Assembly (NCBI GenBank): GCA_014338185.1
Contig: QUBV01000014.1
Location: 1-53,148, forward strand
Length of the DNA: 53,148 nt
Direction of reading: 5' to 3'
Source of the DNA: Lysobacterales bacterium
GTDB taxonomy: Bacteria; Pseudomonadota; Gammaproteobacteria; Xanthomonadales; Rhodanobacteraceae
Below the pieces are notes generated by a model, which did not search any database, was not told where the DNA came from, and saw only the letters and a list, made by a program, of their open reading frames with translations. Position 1 is the stretch's first letter, and every line of letters begins with the position of its first letter. Of the stretch, positions 1 to 8,280 are shown piece by piece. A program made the position numbers and the translations under genes.

Positions 1-1014
1 GCTCAGCAGGGTGTCTCCGAGGTCGAGGGCGCCGTCACTGTTGTTGTCGGCGTAAAGCCGCAGGGCGCCCAGGCTGGCCGTCAGGGTGGCGCCGTTGGTT
101 TCACGCAGCACCATCTGGCTGACTGTTCCCGCCGTGAGGAAACCGTCAAGGCGATACTGCCCAAACACCTGTCCTGTGGCGCCGTAAGTGGCGGGCGTGC
201 CCGGCACGTTGCCCTCGCCCACATTCAGGAACAATTGCGGCGTGGTGATCGGCGTGTACTCCACACGCCAGGACACCAGGTGGCCCACGTCCAGGCCCCA
301 GCCGTCCACCATGATCAATGTCCAGGTTCCGGCGGGGCTGGTGCCGTAGAGCCGGTTGAAGGCGTCCAGGCCTTCCGGGTTGTAACCCGCTGCCGCCGCA
401 AAGGGCGGGGTCGCAGTCGTGATGTTGCCGTTACCGCCCCGCTCGGCACGCATTTTCTGCCAATAGTAGTTACGCAGCTCAGCCGCATAGCGCGCCTCCC
501 CGACGAATGGCCGCAAAAGCTTGGGGGCACCCGCAACAACATCGCTCAATACCCACGGATAGACCACAAGAAGATCGGCCGGCGCACAGGCAGCTGGCGT
601 GATCGTGTAACGAAAGGTCGGTTCGCCCTCCTTGGAGAGGGCGAACCACCCTTTCAGCTCGATTCCCATCAGAATCGGCTCCTCGTCGGGCGCCTCGGTC
701 ACCAAGCGCACGTCAGGAAAGGCTTGCGCTTGGCGCTCGAACCGATACAGCGCGTACTTGCCCTCCGGGTCCCAAACCTCACGAAGCCCATTCAACCCGT
801 TGACCACGGCATCCTCGATCGACGCGCCAAGCGCCGAATTCAGGGTGAAGATGTCGGTGGCTCGAAAGTCCGAAATGCGCAGCGACGTAGAGAACTCCTC
901 CGGCAAGGCATACAGCGTCTTGACGACGTTCTCGTAGAGCTTGCGATGGGGCCAGTTCGCTGGCGGACCACCGGACTTCGTGGGGGCTGTGGGAATCGTC
1001 GGGTTAGGCGGCAT
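1..1014 (-). CDS. Type II restriction endonuclease N-terminus fused in frame to a P-domain/secreted module (partial)
   Basis: The frame is open without a stop from an ATG at 1014 down to position 1, so the 3' end is missing. The first ~195 residues look like a restriction endonuclease. There is a PD-(D/E)xK-like core with FPDV and then GIELKGW about 20 residues later, followed by a region containing YPWVLSDV and NYYWQ. The start overlaps the last 11 bases of the methyltransferase gene, which is typical of a coupled restriction-modification pair. From about residue 200 (near position 400-430) the character changes completely. GTSPAGTWTL and GHLVSW are typical of a proprotein-convertase P-domain, and near the edge ADNNSDGALDLGDTLLS resembles a calcium-binding or dockerin-like repeat of large secreted proteins. 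The second half does not belong to any nuclease family I know. A chimeric contig end or a real fusion are both possible. The nuclease call for the N-terminal half is fairly secure. Confidence 0.7.
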   Translation of the reverse strand, partial: MPPNPTIPTAPTKSGGPPANWPHRKLYENVVKTLYALPEEFSTSLRISDFRATDIFTLNSALGASIEDAVVNGLNGLREVWDPEGKYALYRFERQAQAFPDVRLVTEAPDEEPILMGIELKGWFALSKEGEPTFRYTITPAACAPADLLVVYPWVLSDVVAGAPKLLRPFVGEARYAAELRNYYWQKMRAERGGNGNITTATPPFAAAAGYNPEGLDAFNRLYGTSPAGTWTLIMVDGWGLDVGHLVSWRVEYTPITTPQLFLNVGEGNVPGTPATYGATGQVFGQYRLDGFLTAGTVSQMVLRETNGATLTASLGALRLYADNNSDGALDLGDTLLS

Positions 1015-2104
1015 GCTCGCGATCCATCTCCACGTGCGTGAACGCATCCGCTAGTCTAGCGGCCGCGACCTTGAAGTAGTCGGGATTAATCTCGGCGGCG
1101 TAAGCGCGGCGGTTGGTTTGCATCGCTGCAATTGACGCCGAGCATAAGCCGCCGAATGGCTCCCAGACCACGTCGCCGGCGTCGGTGCTCGCGAGGACTT
1201 GCCGGCGCATTAGCGCAAGCGGCTTCTGGTTCGCATGCAGGTAGCCGACGCTCGCTCGAATGCGCTCGTGGCCGTGAACAGCCGGCTCCTGCCAGACGTT
1301 GGTCAGCCCGTGGGTATGGTTCCATTTCGCGCGCATCTTCATCCAAGCCGCTTCTGTGATGGGAGTATGCCCGTCGAGCGAGAAATAGGGACGATCTGTC
1401 GTCGCGCCGTGCTTGGCGCAATAGGCCGCCATGCGCGTGATCGCCTCTGCGGGTGGGAAGTACCATAGGTGGCACTGCGTCAGGTACTTGCGCGTTGCCG
1501 CGTTGGCCACGCCGCAGGCCTCGTTCGCTTGATTCATCGGCAGGCCGCTGCGCAGCCATTCTGCGCGAACCCAGTCCTTGATCGTCAGAGGCTGCCCGCT
1601 GGGGCCAGGCAACAAGTTGCGCTTGGTGTAACGGACAGCCACTTCGGACACGACGGGCATGCCGCGAATGGTCTTACTGTTGCAGTTACCCGCGATATGG
1701 GCAACGCCCTTATCCCAAATGCAACATTCTTCGTACTGCCAGCCGTGCAGTTCGAGGATCGGATGAACCAGCGCCCAGCCGAGCTCCGTACACCAAAACC
1801 AAAGGGTCGTGTCAGGCTGTGCGCATGCCGACCATGCGGCGACGTGGGGCGCGTACCATTCCGCAAGCTGAGTCGGTGTCTTGGGCTCACCGGGAAATTT
1901 GCCAAGACCATAGGGTCCGTCGGCAATGATGCATGTCGGCGCGGCCCACCGGGAATAGCAGCGCAATGCGTCATCGCGCTCAATGAATACGTTTGCGGCA
2001 CGCGCCACTTTAACTTGGCCGGCGGTCGTCCGCGGCTCGGCGCGGCCTGATGTGACAACGCGCAGACGGGACGCAGCGGACGCCTTGCGCGAGTTAGCGG
2101 CCAT
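1004..2104 (-). CDS. Type II DNA methyltransferase (amino-methyltransferase, beta-class order)
   Basis: A 366-residue S-adenosylmethionine-dependent DNA methyltransferase that would modify adenine N6 or cytosine N4 in the recognition site of the nuclease encoded next. The catalytic motif IV appears as DGPYG at residues 62-66 (DPPY is usual). The AdoMet-binding motif I is near the C-terminus as EPFGG, followed by AAEINPDYF. Motif IV before motif I is the beta-class order. The start ATG at 2104 is preceded by a clear CAGGAGG ribosome site. The gene stops inside the start of the endonuclease frame, so the two are probably translationally coupled, with methylase first. The G in DGPY is a variant worth noting but is compatible with activity. 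Target sequence and N4/N6 specificity cannot be told from sequence. Confidence 0.85.
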   Translation of the reverse strand: MAANSRKASAASRLRVVTSGRAEPRTTAGQVKVARAANVFIERDDALRCYSRWAAPTCIIADGPYGLGKFPGEPKTPTQLAEWYAPHVAAWSACAQPDTTLWFWCTELGWALVHPILELHGWQYEECCIWDKGVAHIAGNCNSKTIRGMPVVSEVAVRYTKRNLLPGPSGQPLTIKDWVRAEWLRSGLPMNQANEACGVANAATRKYLTQCHLWYFPPAEAITRMAAYCAKHGATTDRPYFSLDGHTPITEAAWMKMRAKWNHTHGLTNVWQEPAVHGHERIRASVGYLHANQKPLALMRRQVLASTDAGDVVWEPFGGLCSASIAAMQTNRRAYAAEINPDYFKVAAARLADAFTHVEMDREHAA

Positions 2105-2174
2105 GCTGGGCCTCCTGAGGCGTGGGATGATCTATGTCAGCCATTGCTCGACTCCTTGGGTCGGGTGGTGGTCA

Positions 2175-2208
2175 GGCCGACGCAGCGGTAGCCGCCGCTG
2201 CGTCGGCC
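2175..2208. repeat. Perfect 14-bp inverted repeat between partition and R-M operons
   Basis: Two perfect 14-base arms (GGCCGACGCAGCGG and its complement) are separated by a 6-base loop TAGCCG. It sits in the 173-base gap between the RHH gene stop (2278) and the methyltransferase start (2104). A smaller repeat, TCCAGCC/GGCTGGA at 2218-2238, lies beside it. There is no T-run on either side, so it is not a standard intrinsic terminator. It could be a Rho-assisted terminator, an mRNA-stabilising hairpin or an operator for the R-M operon. Confidence 0.55.
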
Positions 2209-2277
2209 GTCTGTACATCCAGCCTAGTCGCGGCTGGACTGGAAGCTAGCTAGCTAAAGTGGGACTCAGCATCAATG

Positions 2278-2550
2278 TCATCTAGCGGAGAAGATGTCTC
2301 CTTCGAGGGCACGGTACAAGGCCATGTTGATTACGGCAGCGCGCGCCTGCCCTGTACGCTTCGCCACCTCATCGACCTTCCGCAACAGCTCCGGTGCAAT
2401 GGTGAGCGAGATCTGTCGTTTGTTCCCTTTGGGAATGCCCTTGTCGTAGGGGCGCTGCGAGTCCACATCGCCTGCGCAAGCATCAGGCGCGCCGGCAATG
2501 AACTTTTCGGCCTTCGAGTCAACCGCCCGAGGTTTACGCTGAATGGACAT
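2278..2550 (-). CDS. Ribbon-helix-helix DNA-binding protein, probable ParA partner
   Basis: A 90-residue basic protein. Its C-terminal half, beginning KRQISLTIAPELLRKVDEVA, has the pattern of a ribbon-helix-helix (CopG/Arc type) domain: a short beta strand followed by two helices. The gene starts 9 bases after the parA stop and on the same strand. In small plasmids a short RHH protein encoded directly after ParA commonly acts as the centromere-binding adaptor in place of ParB, often also repressing the operon. That role is inferred from position. No classical ParB gene is visible. Its target could be the TTGGATAT-type palindromes seen upstream of several element genes. The ribosome site is weak (TAGAGGTG before the ATG at 2550). 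Confidence 0.7.
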   Translation of the reverse strand: MSIQRKPRAVDSKAEKFIAGAPDACAGDVDSQRPYDKGIPKGNKRQISLTIAPELLRKVDEVAKRTGQARAAVINMALYRALEGDIFSAR

Positions 2551-2559
2551 TCGACACCT

Positions 2560-3222
2560 CTAGGAGGCGATTGTTTGGATATTAAAAGCATAGTCGGCGA
2601 GCGTGGTCAACTCGGAGCAAGCTTTGAGGTCGCGAGGGGCGAGCTCCTGCACGCATAGGCCTTGGCCTCCCGCGTTGGCGAAGGCTTTGCGTCGTCGGAT
2701 GGGAGTAGGCAAGTAGGTGAACTGCGGTACGCCGGCGACCGCTGCGGCCGCTTCGGTGTTGTCGACCGACAGTTCGCCGGGATCGGCGAGATTCAGCACG
2801 GCGAACGCTTGCAGGCCGTCTCGCAAGCTGCGCGCCTCGTCCACGAGCGCTGCGATATCCTCCAGAGCCCACACGTCGTAGCTGCGTGGGGCGAAGGGCA
2901 CGATCAGGACATCAGACAGGATCAGCGCCGCGCGAAGGGCAGAGCTATCGCGGCCGCCAGCGTCGATGATGGTGTCGTCCCACTTCCCGCGCTGCTGCTG
3001 AACCTGCGCGCGGAGCGCACTGCCATCGGGATACTGAGCGCAGGCGATGCCTGGCTCTCTTCCGCGCTCGGCTCGCGCGGCGATTGCCGCGCTCGCCGTA
3101 CCTTGGCGATCGCCGTCGATCAACCAGACTTCGCGGCCCGTTAGCGCGCGAGCGATCGCGAGGTTCACGGCCAACGTGGTCTTGCCGACGCCGCCCTTCG
3201 TGTTTCCGATTGTAAGAATCAT
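2560..3222 (-). CDS. parA: ParA-family partition ATPase
   Basis: A 220-residue MinD/ParA-superfamily ATPase. It has the deviant Walker A motif KGGVGKTT at residues 9-16 with the signature lysine, a LIDGDRQGTAS Walker A' region, and a later Walker B-like stretch DDTIIDAGGRDS. The size and lack of an N-terminal DNA-binding extension fit the short, type Ib-like ParA class that works with a small RHH partner, here encoded just downstream. Its role is active segregation of the replicating form, or stabilisation of the excised element. The start ATG at 3222 is 4 bases after the MFS gene stop. Its ribosome site AAAGGA directly follows a copy of the recurring palindrome, so expression may be controlled there. 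Proline replaces leucine or valine in places (NLADPGELS) but no key residue is missing. Confidence 0.88.
   Translation of the reverse strand: MILTIGNTKGGVGKTTLAVNLAIARALTGREVWLIDGDRQGTASAAIAARAERGREPGIACAQYPDGSALRAQVQQQRGKWDDTIIDAGGRDSSALRAALILSDVLIVPFAPRSYDVWALEDIAALVDEARSLRDGLQAFAVLNLADPGELSVDNTEAAAAVAGVPQFTYLPTPIRRRKAFANAGGQGLCVQELAPRDLKACSELTTLADYAFNIQTIAS
2575..2586 (+). promoter_or_regulatory. Palindromic motif copy 1 (TTGGATATTAAA)
   Basis: A copy of the recurring element palindrome, consensus TTGGATATTCAA. It lies inside the last codons of parA and 24 bases upstream of the RHH gene start. Function is inferred from recurrence only. Confidence 0.45.
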
Positions 3223-3226
3223 GAAT

Positions 3227-4459
3227 TCACGTCCTTTGAATATCCAAGACGGGAGCCGAAGCCCGGATGGAGAACAAGAACCAGCACGCCCCGCCGAGTA
3301 GGAAGAGGCACATCATCGCGAGTGCAAGGTCGACGACGCTGGCGGAGGCCTTGGGCACGACAACGCCGGCGACGAAGGCGAGCAGCAGCCACTGCATGCT
3401 TCCGCGGAGGGCGGCGGCGGTTCCGGCTATCGAGGGGAACAGATCCGAGAGCAGCGATTTCAGTGCAGGACCGGCCAGCCCCTGTCCGATCGCATAGAAA
3501 AACAGTGGCACGATGCTCCAAGGAAGCGACGGCCCCTTTGCATAGGACAACAGCACGTTGACCCCGACGGAGATCGACATGAGTCGAAAACCCCACCATG
3601 TCGTTTCGGATCGCGTCAGTAGCGGTGCCAGCCAGCCGGAAAGGAGCGCGCCAAGCACGTATCCGCTCACCAGCGGCAGGAACAGCCATGCGAACTCTGT
3701 ATTGCCAAGGCCGAGGTGGCGAGTCAGGAACGCAGACGACGCCAGGATGTAGAGGAATCCGGCCGTGAAGCTGAAGGCCACTGTCCCGGTCAGCAGATAG
3801 GTGTCGCGATGCCCTAGCACACGTCGGAAGTTGGCGACGATCGCCTTGGGTTTAGCGGACTGCCGCAAATGATCTGGAAGCGTCTCGGGAAGGCGCCACA
3901 GCACCATCGTCAGCATAGTCAACCCCAAAGCGGCCAGCAGCCCAAATACAGAACGCCAGCCGAAGGCAGTGAGCAGGAGACCGCCAAGCACCGGGGCTAG
4001 GACGGGGGCGATGTTGTAGGTCACCGTTCCGTACGCCATGACCTTCTGCACGGCCGCGCCCTCGAAGCAATCACGCGTGATCGTGTAGAACGCGATCACA
4101 CCGGCGCCGGCGCTCAGTCCCTGTATGGCTCGGAAGAACAGCAATGCGTTGATGCTCTCCGCAAACATGCAGCCGAGCGACGCCACCGTATACACGCTCA
4201 GCGCGATCAGCATGGGTCGCCTGCGTCCAAGCGCGTCCGAAATCGTCCCGTGAAACAGATTCATCAACGCGAATGCGGCGAAGTAGGCCGTCAATGTCTG
4301 CTGCACGTAGGCCGGCGACACGCCGAAGTCGGCAGCCAAGGTTGGGAAGGCCGGTAGATAAGCGTCGATCGAAAACGGGCCGAGCATTGACAGGAATGCG
4401 AGGAAGGCCGCGAACGCGAACGTGGCTTCCGACTTCTTGTCGATGGCAATCATGGTCAT
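3227..4459 (-). CDS. MFS drug-exporter, Bcr/CflA type
   Basis: An inner-membrane major facilitator of 410 residues with about 12 hydrophobic segments. It carries the drug/H+ antiporter motif A, here GTISDALGRRRP between segments 2 and 3, and an early DAYLPAFP, both typical of the Bcr/CflA group (bicyclomycin, chloramphenicol and related exporters). I chose the ATG at 4459 because GAGGAATTGCC is well placed before it. An upstream in-frame ATG at 4495 would add 12 residues without a good ribosome site. It lies between the small basic gene and parA on the same strand, as cargo inserted in the partition operon. The substrate cannot be deduced. A resistance phenotype is possible but unproven. Confidence 0.85.
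   Translation of the reverse strand: MTMIAIDKKSEATFAFAAFLAFLSMLGPFSIDAYLPAFPTLAADFGVSPAYVQQTLTAYFAAFALMNLFHGTISDALGRRRPMLIALSVYTVASLGCMFAESINALLFFRAIQGLSAGAGVIAFYTITRDCFEGAAVQKVMAYGTVTYNIAPVLAPVLGGLLLTAFGWRSVFGLLAALGLTMLTMVLWRLPETLPDHLRQSAKPKAIVANFRRVLGHRDTYLLTGTVAFSFTAGFLYILASSAFLTRHLGLGNTEFAWLFLPLVSGYVLGALLSGWLAPLLTRSETTWWGFRLMSISVGVNVLLSYAKGPSLPWSIVPLFFYAIGQGLAGPALKSLLSDLFPSIAGTAAALRGSMQWLLLAFVAGVVVPKASASVVDLALAMMCLFLLGGACWFLFSIRASAPVLDIQRT
3236..3247 (-). promoter_or_regulatory. Palindromic motif copy 2 (TTGGATATTCAA)
   Basis: This is the best copy of the repeated palindrome when read on the minus strand. It encodes LDIQ at the end of the MFS exporter. It is directly followed by the AAAGGA ribosome site and sits 13 bases before the parA start codon. 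Confidence 0.5.
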
Positions 4460-4479
4460 GGCAATTCCTCGCATCTCCA

Positions 4480-4491
4480 ATGGATATCCAA
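4480..4491 (-). promoter_or_regulatory. Palindromic motif copy 3 (TTGGATATCCAT)
   Basis: A fully palindromic core, GGATATCC, 20 bases upstream of the MFS exporter start. It is one mismatch from a perfect TTGGATATCCAA. A second CAATATCC-like half-site follows at 4493-4500. Confidence 0.45.
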
Positions 4492-4500
4492 GCAATATCC

Positions 4501-4719
4501 TTAGCGCTCGATTCCCGAGCCGCGCTCCAATGCGCTGCGGAATCGTTCGTTGGCCTGCCGCTTGCTGAGCTGCTTTGCTCGGGCTTGGCGCGCCGCTCGA
4601 ACGGCGCCGGCGACAATGCGCTTGGCTTCGGCTGGTGGTAACGAGCGCGTTGCCTGGGTGAAGGCCTTACGCGCCTGCGCCGGTGTCATGTTCCGGGTTG
4701 ACTCGGTCTTGCTGGTCAT
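4501..4719 (-). CDS. Small basic protein of unknown function downstream of traA
   Basis: 72 residues, rich in Arg, Lys, Ala and Gln, with the predicted appearance of two or three amphipathic helices (TPAQARKAFTQATRSLPPAE). No signal peptide or membrane segment. The start ATG at 4719 has a good GAGGAG ribosome site. It lies 41 bases after the relaxase gene on the same strand, so it is probably co-transcribed with traA. I do not recognise a family. The composition would suit a nucleic-acid-binding accessory of DNA transfer, but that is speculation. Confidence 0.6.
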   Translation of the reverse strand: MTSKTESTRNMTPAQARKAFTQATRSLPPAEAKRIVAGAVRAARQARAKQLSKRQANERFRSALERGSGIER

Positions 4720-4760
4720 CGTGATCGCTCCTCATGGAATGGCCGGAACGTCCGGCCCCG

Positions 4761-7700
4761 TTACCGCGTTGGGCCGCGATGCTGGCCTCGATCCCTCTGC
4801 GCGAATTGCTGCTGTGCTTGCTCGCGGATGGCCTTGGCACGCTCGGCCTGTTGCGCCGTGCGGAACGTCTCGACGCGCTGCCACAGTTCCGGCTGCTCGC
4901 GCTGCACCTTTCGCGCCGCCAACCGCTGAGCGTCCATCGGACCGCGTGCGATGTTTCCGGCGATCCGCCGGCGACGCTGGAGGTCGCCAATTCGTCGCAC
5001 CAGATGCTGCTCTTGGCGTTGCCACACGGCTGCGTCCTTTTCGTACTGGCCGCGCCCGAGCATGGCCGCCAGTCCACGCGGCTCCTGCGGTCGCGCGGCC
5101 TGGTGCGTGCGGTAGGCGTGCGTCAAGGCCTCGTCCAGCTTCTCCAGGTGCGCAGTCACGGCTACCGCCCGGCTGCGCCGTTCGGCGGATCGCTGCTCCA
5201 ACAGCTTCAGCAATGCCGCTTCATCGCGGCGACCGCAATCAACCGCTGTGGTGGCGGACATCGCCTTGGCTACCTTCGCGGCCGCGACATGAGCGGCTTT
5301 CGCCTTGGCGTTCTCCGCTGCAATCTCCGATGCCTTCCGCTTCGAGGCTGCTGCTGGGGGCACAGAAACCCGCGCGCCGGTCTTGCCGGCCGCCGTCATC
5401 GTCAGCATCGGGCCATCCCGACCGTCACTTTCCAGAAGACGCCCTATGGTTTGCTCGGCACGCTTCGCCAGCTCCTCCAACTTGATCTGACCGTGCTCGA
5501 TCCGGCGATGGACTACCCGTTCACCATCGAATCCGCGTCGGTTGGCAAAGTCCAGCGTACTTTCCTTTCGCCGCTCGCGACTGAGCGTGCGCGCCAGCCG
5601 CTCCCGTGCGTCGGCTTCATCCTTGCCGCCGAAGTCCTCGACGCCGGCGAACATGGTTGCGTTCTCGCGGTGGCGAGTCATGCCGACATAGGCAAGGCTG
5701 CGATCCATACCAGGCGTCGCCAATAGGTAGGCTTGATCGACCGTCACGCCCTGCGCTTTGTGGATGGTGACGGCGTAGCCATGGTCGACGGCCGCATATT
5801 TCGCGACGTCCACCATTCGGATTTCCCCCGTGTCCAACTTCACCGATAAGCCGGCATGGTCGGCACGTTCGACGGTGCCAAGGGTGCCGTTCTTCACGCC
5901 TAGATCGCGATCGTTCCGCAGGAAAACGATGCGGTCGCCAACGGCGAGTTCGCGCCCGCCACGTTCCGTCTGAAAGCGCACAGCACCGCCCAGCTCACCG
6001 CGCCCTTGCCGGACGTCGCGTACTGCTTCATTCAGCGCCCGAACGTCTTTGTTGCTATGGGCCAAGATGATCTGGCTACCGTTGCCGGCGTCGCCCACGT
6101 AGGCGGATGCGAGCGCCTTACGCGCATCCTCCCGGCTGTTGTGCATCCGGACGTGGCCACGTGAGTCATAGGCACGCAATCCGGCCGTGACCGATCCCCG
6201 CGCGAACTCCTGCCCGGCGTCGCGTGCCCATGCGTGGCGCTGACGACGAACTTCGGTGATTTCCGATGCGCCGACGTGTTGAACGACGGCCCGAAACGAG
6301 GCGCCCGCCTCGATGGCGGCGAGCTGCTTATGGTCGCCCAACAAGACAACTTTCGCGCCGGCCTTCTCGGCCGCATCGAGCACGCGCCCGAGCTGCCGGC
6401 TGCCGATCATCCCGGCCTCGTCGATCACCAGAACATCGTGTTTCGTGAGTTTGTCGCGGCCTTCCTTCCATGCGTATTCAAGGGATGCCAGCGTTCGGCT
6501 TTGGATGCCGCTGCCGGCTTGTAGTTCGTCCGCCGCTTTGCCGGCCAAGGCCGCACCACGCACTGTGAAGCCTTGGGCTTCCCATGCTTCGCGTGCAACC
6601 TTCATGGAGAACGATTTGCCAGTGCCAGCGTCGCCGATCACCACGGCCAGGCTGCCGGCCTTCGTGACGTGGCGAACGGCGGCTTTCTGCTCGTCACTCA
6701 AAGTGCCCGCACCGCCGATCGCCGCCTCGGCGGTCGCCGTCGAAACACCATGCGTAGTGGTGCGCGAAAGGCGCTCAGCCGCGTCCGCCATGCGGCGCTC
6801 GGCTTCCACCATGTCACGGGTCGAATAGCGCGCTGGCGCTCGGCCGGTTGCCGGCTCCATTTCGATCAACGCCGATGAAGTTTCGAGCTTGGTTAGAAGC
6901 TGCTGAAACTGCGTCGCATCGTCGATGTAGCGGTTCAGTTCGGCGGCAATATCTCGACGATCAAAGACCGCCTTGGTCGCCGTCACCTTCTCAAGAATAA
7001 GCTCAGGATGCTCGACGATCTGCCGCGCCTGCTCTTGGCGGTTGGCGTTGTGAATGTCGATCCGCTCGGCAGGGATTCCCTTGCGCTCCATCGACACCGC
7101 ATCCGGTCCGATGTGTCGCGTCGGCGTGAGGCTTACGCCCTGGTCGGCGTAGCTGCGAAAGTCGATCCATTCGGAGTGCCCGCCTCGCTCCAAAGCGGCA
7201 TTGGCGAGAGCAGCCCATTCCCGCCTCAAGTCCCGTATGTCGTCCGCTGTCGTGCCTGCAATCCCGGCCCTCTGACGATCCTTGTTCGCCAGCTCAATCG
7301 TTGCCTTCGCGCCGAGCTTGCCATCGGCTCCGATGGTTCGCGTGGTCGCAAGCATGTGCGCGTGAAAATTGCGCTCGTCGCCTTCCTTGTCCGGTGCGTG
7401 GATACAAACATCCACCGCGACGCCGTAGCGGTCGGCGATGGATTTCGCCATCTCGACAGCGACCGCCTTCCGCTCAGCGTCCGTCAGCTCATGGGGCAGT
7501 GCGATCCGCCATTCGCGTGCGACGCGAGAATCCTTACGCTTCTCGGCGGCTTCCGCTGCGTTCCATAGCGCCTCACGGTCAGGCGTCGGCACGCCCTCGG
7601 GCGTCACGATGTCGGCTGACAGCACGCCGCCCTTCCGGGTGAAGTCGTGAACCTCTCCAGTGCGCTCATCCACCAACTTCGATCCGGAACGGTAGGCAGC

Positions 7701-7766
7701 AGCCGCGACGGCGCTCTGTCCGGATGCGCGCCCCATCGTGTAGGTCGTGAAGTGGTAGATCGCCAC
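4761..7766 (-). CDS. traA: TraA: MOBQ relaxase fused to RecD/TraI-type helicase
   Basis: A 1,001-residue conjugative relaxase-helicase of the Ti-plasmid TraA type. It nicks oriT, stays on the 5' end and unwinds the transferred strand. The N-terminal MobA/MobL domain spans roughly residues 1-220. It has a candidate catalytic Tyr in AAYRSG (Y25) and the metal-binding histidines H123 and the HAH pair at 135-137 (NFHAHML). The helicase part has Walker A GDAGTGKS near residue 377 and Walker B VLVIDEAGM near 443, with further motifs GDHKQLAAI and YAVTIHKAQG, typical of SF1B enzymes. The start is GTG at 7766. The C-terminal ~250 residues are charged and helical. The gene is divergent from traC, and oriT lies in the 231-base gap, as in Ti plasmids. 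Confidence 0.93.
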   Translation of the reverse strand: MAIYHFTTYTMGRASGQSAVAAAAYRSGSKLVDERTGEVHDFTRKGGVLSADIVTPEGVPTPDREALWNAAEAAEKRKDSRVAREWRIALPHELTDAERKAVAVEMAKSIADRYGVAVDVCIHAPDKEGDERNFHAHMLATTRTIGADGKLGAKATIELANKDRQRAGIAGTTADDIRDLRREWAALANAALERGGHSEWIDFRSYADQGVSLTPTRHIGPDAVSMERKGIPAERIDIHNANRQEQARQIVEHPELILEKVTATKAVFDRRDIAAELNRYIDDATQFQQLLTKLETSSALIEMEPATGRAPARYSTRDMVEAERRMADAAERLSRTTTHGVSTATAEAAIGGAGTLSDEQKAAVRHVTKAGSLAVVIGDAGTGKSFSMKVAREAWEAQGFTVRGAALAGKAADELQAGSGIQSRTLASLEYAWKEGRDKLTKHDVLVIDEAGMIGSRQLGRVLDAAEKAGAKVVLLGDHKQLAAIEAGASFRAVVQHVGASEITEVRRQRHAWARDAGQEFARGSVTAGLRAYDSRGHVRMHNSREDARKALASAYVGDAGNGSQIILAHSNKDVRALNEAVRDVRQGRGELGGAVRFQTERGGRELAVGDRIVFLRNDRDLGVKNGTLGTVERADHAGLSVKLDTGEIRMVDVAKYAAVDHGYAVTIHKAQGVTVDQAYLLATPGMDRSLAYVGMTRHRENATMFAGVEDFGGKDEADARERLARTLSRERRKESTLDFANRRGFDGERVVHRRIEHGQIKLEELAKRAEQTIGRLLESDGRDGPMLTMTAAGKTGARVSVPPAAASKRKASEIAAENAKAKAAHVAAAKVAKAMSATTAVDCGRRDEAALLKLLEQRSAERRSRAVAVTAHLEKLDEALTHAYRTHQAARPQEPRGLAAMLGRGQYEKDAAVWQRQEQHLVRRIGDLQRRRRIAGNIARGPMDAQRLAARKVQREQPELWQRVETFRTAQQAERAKAIREQAQQQFAQRDRGQHRGPTR

Positions 7767-7822
7767 CGCTTTCCTCTTTGGCGTTGCCCTTGCTGGGGTG
7801 CCGGGGCATCCCCTGCCGCACG

Positions 7823-7859
7823 GGGTTGGTCGCAGACCAACCCGTAAGTGCGCCCTTGC
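7823..7859 (+). other. oriT: Origin of transfer (oriT), RSF1010/MOBQ-like nic region
   Basis: An inverted repeat, GGGTTGGTC at 7823-7831 and GACCAACCC at 7835-7843, is directly followed by GTAAGTGCGCCCTTGC at 7844-7859. From memory, the RSF1010/R1162 oriT has the same layout: a short inverted repeat followed by GTAAGTGCGCCCT, with the nick inside that core. Placement between divergent traA and traC matches Ti-type systems. The exact nick position cannot be fixed from sequence. Confidence 0.88.
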
Positions 7860-7997
7860 TGCTCGCTCGGGACTTTCTTCGCCGCGACTTCGACGGTCAA
7901 TGGAGCTCGCGCAACGTTTCAGTATTCCCGGACAGTTTTCGGCAAATGCTGCCGAGCGTCGGTCGAGAATCCCAACGCACCCAAGCGAGGAACACAG

Positions 7998-8258
7998 ATG
8001 GCACGCAAGACCTTGGCGGAACGCAGATCGGAAAAGCTCGACGAGCTCGAACGCATCAAGAGCGATCTCGCGCGGATCGAGGAAAGAGCCGCCATGCAGA
8101 TCGGCAAGCTCGCCGTTCGTGCCGGGCTCGCCGATCTCGACATCGAGGACGAACAGCTTGCAAAGGAGTTCGCGGCTGTCGCCGCGAAGTTTCAGTCGAG
8201 GAGCGGGAAGAAGGACAAACCCGCGTCACCGAATGCTGCTTCGGCTTCTCAGAACTGA
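7998..8258 (+). CDS. traC: TraC-like conjugal transfer accessory protein
   Basis: 86 residues beginning MARKTLAERRSEKLDEL. An N-terminal charged coiled-coil-like helix is followed by ERAAMQIGKLAVRAGLADLDIEDEQL, the conserved part of the TraC/MobC-like accessory proteins found between oriT and traG on Ti-type plasmids. These are thought to help relaxosome assembly at oriT. I chose the ATG at 7998 because a GAGGAAC ribosome site precedes it. The longer frame from 7848 would run across the oriT core. It is the first gene of traC-traD-traG. Confidence 0.82.
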   Translation: MARKTLAERRSEKLDELERIKSDLARIEERAAMQIGKLAVRAGLADLDIEDEQLAKEFAAVAAKFQSRSGKKDKPASPNAASASQN

Positions 8259-8280
8259 GCGCGAACTGTCGAGGATTCGC

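Noticed and set aside
235-1041. A long plus-strand open frame of 268 codons
   Set aside because: It is antisense to the endonuclease, with Arg-rich composition and no family resemblance. The minus-strand frame is clearly coding.
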